Shown here: piece by piece, positions 62,968 through 64,000 of the stretch
Layout of the letters: each line of letters starts with the position of its first letter
Numbering within the stretch: position 1 is the first letter of the stretch
Source: Tildeniella nuda ZEHNDER 1965/U140
GTDB lineage: Bacteria; Cyanobacteriota; Cyanobacteriia; Leptolyngbyales; Leptolyngbyaceae
Length of the DNA stretch: 64,000 nt
NCBI GenBank assembly: GCA_019358895.1
Contig: JAHHIG010000014.1
Coordinates: forward strand, 1-64,000
Direction of reading: 5' to 3'
Program-made: the position numbers and the translations under genes
Notes under the pieces: model-generated
The model's database searches: none
What the model saw: the letters and a program-made list of their open reading frames with translations, nothing else
Told to the model about the DNA's origin: nothing

Positions 62968-63987
62968 TTACTGCGCAGGGGCGGCTTCAGGCTTTTGCAC
63001 CACGAAAAAGCAGCTATTGTATTCACTGCCGCTGTCTAACCCCCAAACGCCTGTAAACGGACGCACACCCCGATCGCTAACCGACTTCACCACCACATCA
63101 TACTGCCCTGGTTCCAGCACATAGGTGCCGACTGGACCTTGATTTGGGCACCCCTTCGGTCCTTCTCCCACATATTTTTTGCAATCGGTACAGGGTGCCA
63201 ACTCTTCCAGGCGCGGCGTCGGTCCGCTAAACACGATTCGCATCTTTTCTGGAGAATCATTCCGAATGACAACAGCGGTCGTGCCATCGCCCCTGGAGCC
63301 ACTGAACCCTGGACGATCAATCTTACCTGCTCCTTTTGCGCGCGTATCATTCACGATCGCTTGGGTATAGGAGCGTTTGACCGCTGCGGTTTGAGGATGC
63401 TTGGGATAGTCATCCAGAAATTTCTCAAACATAGCAAGCGCCTGCGGAAAAATTTTGCGATCGGCGTAGGCGTTGCCACAGGCTTGGTAAAAGCTGGGCA
63501 GATTGGTCGCAGGCTGCGGCAGCAGGTTGTGTTTGGTTAACGTCCCAGCTTGGTCACAGACCTTGGGTGTCACCAGAGCCACCATTGACGGCTGCTGAAA
63601 CAGTTGAGCCGTTTGCTGTTGGGTGGCACTCATCAATCCGGTTTCAGGATACTGCTTGGCAAGTTGGAGATAGGCTAGCAGCGCCGCTGCGCCTTTGCCT
63701 GCCTGCTGCTCGCTAACTCCCTTCTGAAACGTCTGACATTCCGCCTTTTTGACCTTTGCGGTCGCCACCAGGTCATCATCATCATTACCGGGATTAGCAG
63801 TAATTACTCGATCGAGAGCCGCGATCGCAGCAGTACAGTTAGCTGCATTGTATGCTTGCAACCCCTGTTTGTAATGATGGCGATCGACAAAGTATTGAAT
63901 GCTGCTGGGCAAGAAGAGAACCGCAACTGCCACGGTTCCCAAACCGAAAAGCCATCGACGTGTTTTGTTCGGTGGCGGCGTTTGCAC
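62968..63987 (-). CDS. membrane-anchored TPR-like protein, possibly N-terminally extended beyond the window
   Basis: 339 residues if the GTG at 63987 is the start. The frame is open from there to the window edge, so the protein may be longer. The N-terminus has a membrane segment (WLFGLGTVAVAVLFLPSSIQ). TPR-like helices follow (HHYKQGLQAYNAANCTAAIA, FPQALAMFEKFLDDYP). The C-terminal beta domain has four cysteines (APCTDCKKYVGEGPKGCPNQ, SCFFVV) and DxGVRPFTG. It lies in the caspase/CHAT cluster. Similar proteins occur beside such genes, but I cannot name the family. Confidence 0.6.
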   Translation of the reverse strand: MQTPPPNKTRRWLFGLGTVAVAVLFLPSSIQYFVDRHHYKQGLQAYNAANCTAAIAALDRVITANPGNDDDDLVATAKVKKAECQTFQKGVSEQQAGKGAAALLAYLQLAKQYPETGLMSATQQQTAQLFQQPSMVALVTPKVCDQAGTLTKHNLLPQPATNLPSFYQACGNAYADRKIFPQALAMFEKFLDDYPKHPQTAAVKRSYTQAIVNDTRAKGAGKIDRPGFSGSRGDGTTAVVIRNDSPEKMRIVFSGPTPRLEELAPCTDCKKYVGEGPKGCPNQGPVGTYVLEPGQYDVVVKSVSDRGVRPFTGVWGLDSGSEYNSCFFVVQKPEAAPAQ

Positions 63988-64000
63988 CCTGTGGGGCGAA

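Overview
The window reads as part of a large cyanobacterial plasmid or other conjugative or mobilizable element. The HIP1 octamer GCGATCGC and its CGATCG core are frequent in most of the sequence. The gene content is typical of big cyanobacterial plasmids: a VirD4-type coupling protein, a MobC-like protein with a MOBP-type relaxase, an actin-like (ParM/StbA-type) gene next to a ParA/MinD-like gene, a RecA paralog, a family A DNA polymerase without a 5' nuclease, and several small acidic or SH3-like proteins. No rRNA, tRNA or CRISPR array was seen. Taxonomy below cyanobacteria is not determinable by eye.

Layout. 1-1005: the edge of a trypco2 plus CHAT conflict module (minus strand). 1248-9535: helicase with DUF1998-like end, RecA paralog, small unknowns, coupling protein and an acidic-tailed protein. 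9626-16373: an AT-richer minus-strand operon encoding a secreted coiled-coil protein, a membrane-anchored zinc phospholipase C-like protein and two paralogous unknown proteins. An IS1-family element sits exactly at the stop codon of one paralog. 16713-20682: a minus-strand secretion/cell-wall operon with a transglycosylase-like/M23 peptidase. 20817-23831: an unknown protein with a clamp-binding-like tail, coupled to the DNA polymerase. 24126-28192: two paralogous STAND-type ATPases. 28254-31539: a Ycf46-like AAA+ ATPase and small acidic proteins. 31622-32910: a DUF1016 nuclease gene bracketed by matching palindromes. 32926-36645: a segregation-like operon. 36646-39085: candidate oriT, mobC, relaxase and a truncated primase-like gene. 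39104-41887: an NB-ARC/TPR protein with a vWA-MoxR-associated HTH. 42014-46510: small unknowns, a PP-loop enzyme, a TGT-like protein and a Gp157-like protein. 46533-48784: a trypsin plus trypco1 module. 48882-49445: a decayed PRTRC ThiF gene. 49486-52802: a LuxR-type response regulator and a histidine kinase with a degenerate receiver. 53012-62234: a CHAT-TPR, caspase, CHAT-TPR cluster. 62388-63987: a Uma2 protein and a TPR-like membrane protein.

How the parts fit. The backbone supplies transfer, segregation and DNA repair. Between backbone blocks lie accessory islands rich in components of the NTPase/peptidase conflict systems known from multicellular bacteria: three CHAT proteins, a caspase, a trypsin, trypco1, trypco2, NB-ARC and two further STAND ATPases. 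The two full CHAT-TPR genes share a 34-nt upstream element at the same distance from their start codons, which suggests co-regulation.

The most unusual items are the palindrome-bracketed DUF1016 gene, the operon around the zinc phospholipase C-like fusion, the shared CHAT promoter element, the C-terminal clamp-binding-like tails on two unrelated proteins, and the PP-loop/TGT-like pair. All functional names rest on motifs read by eye; no database search was possible.
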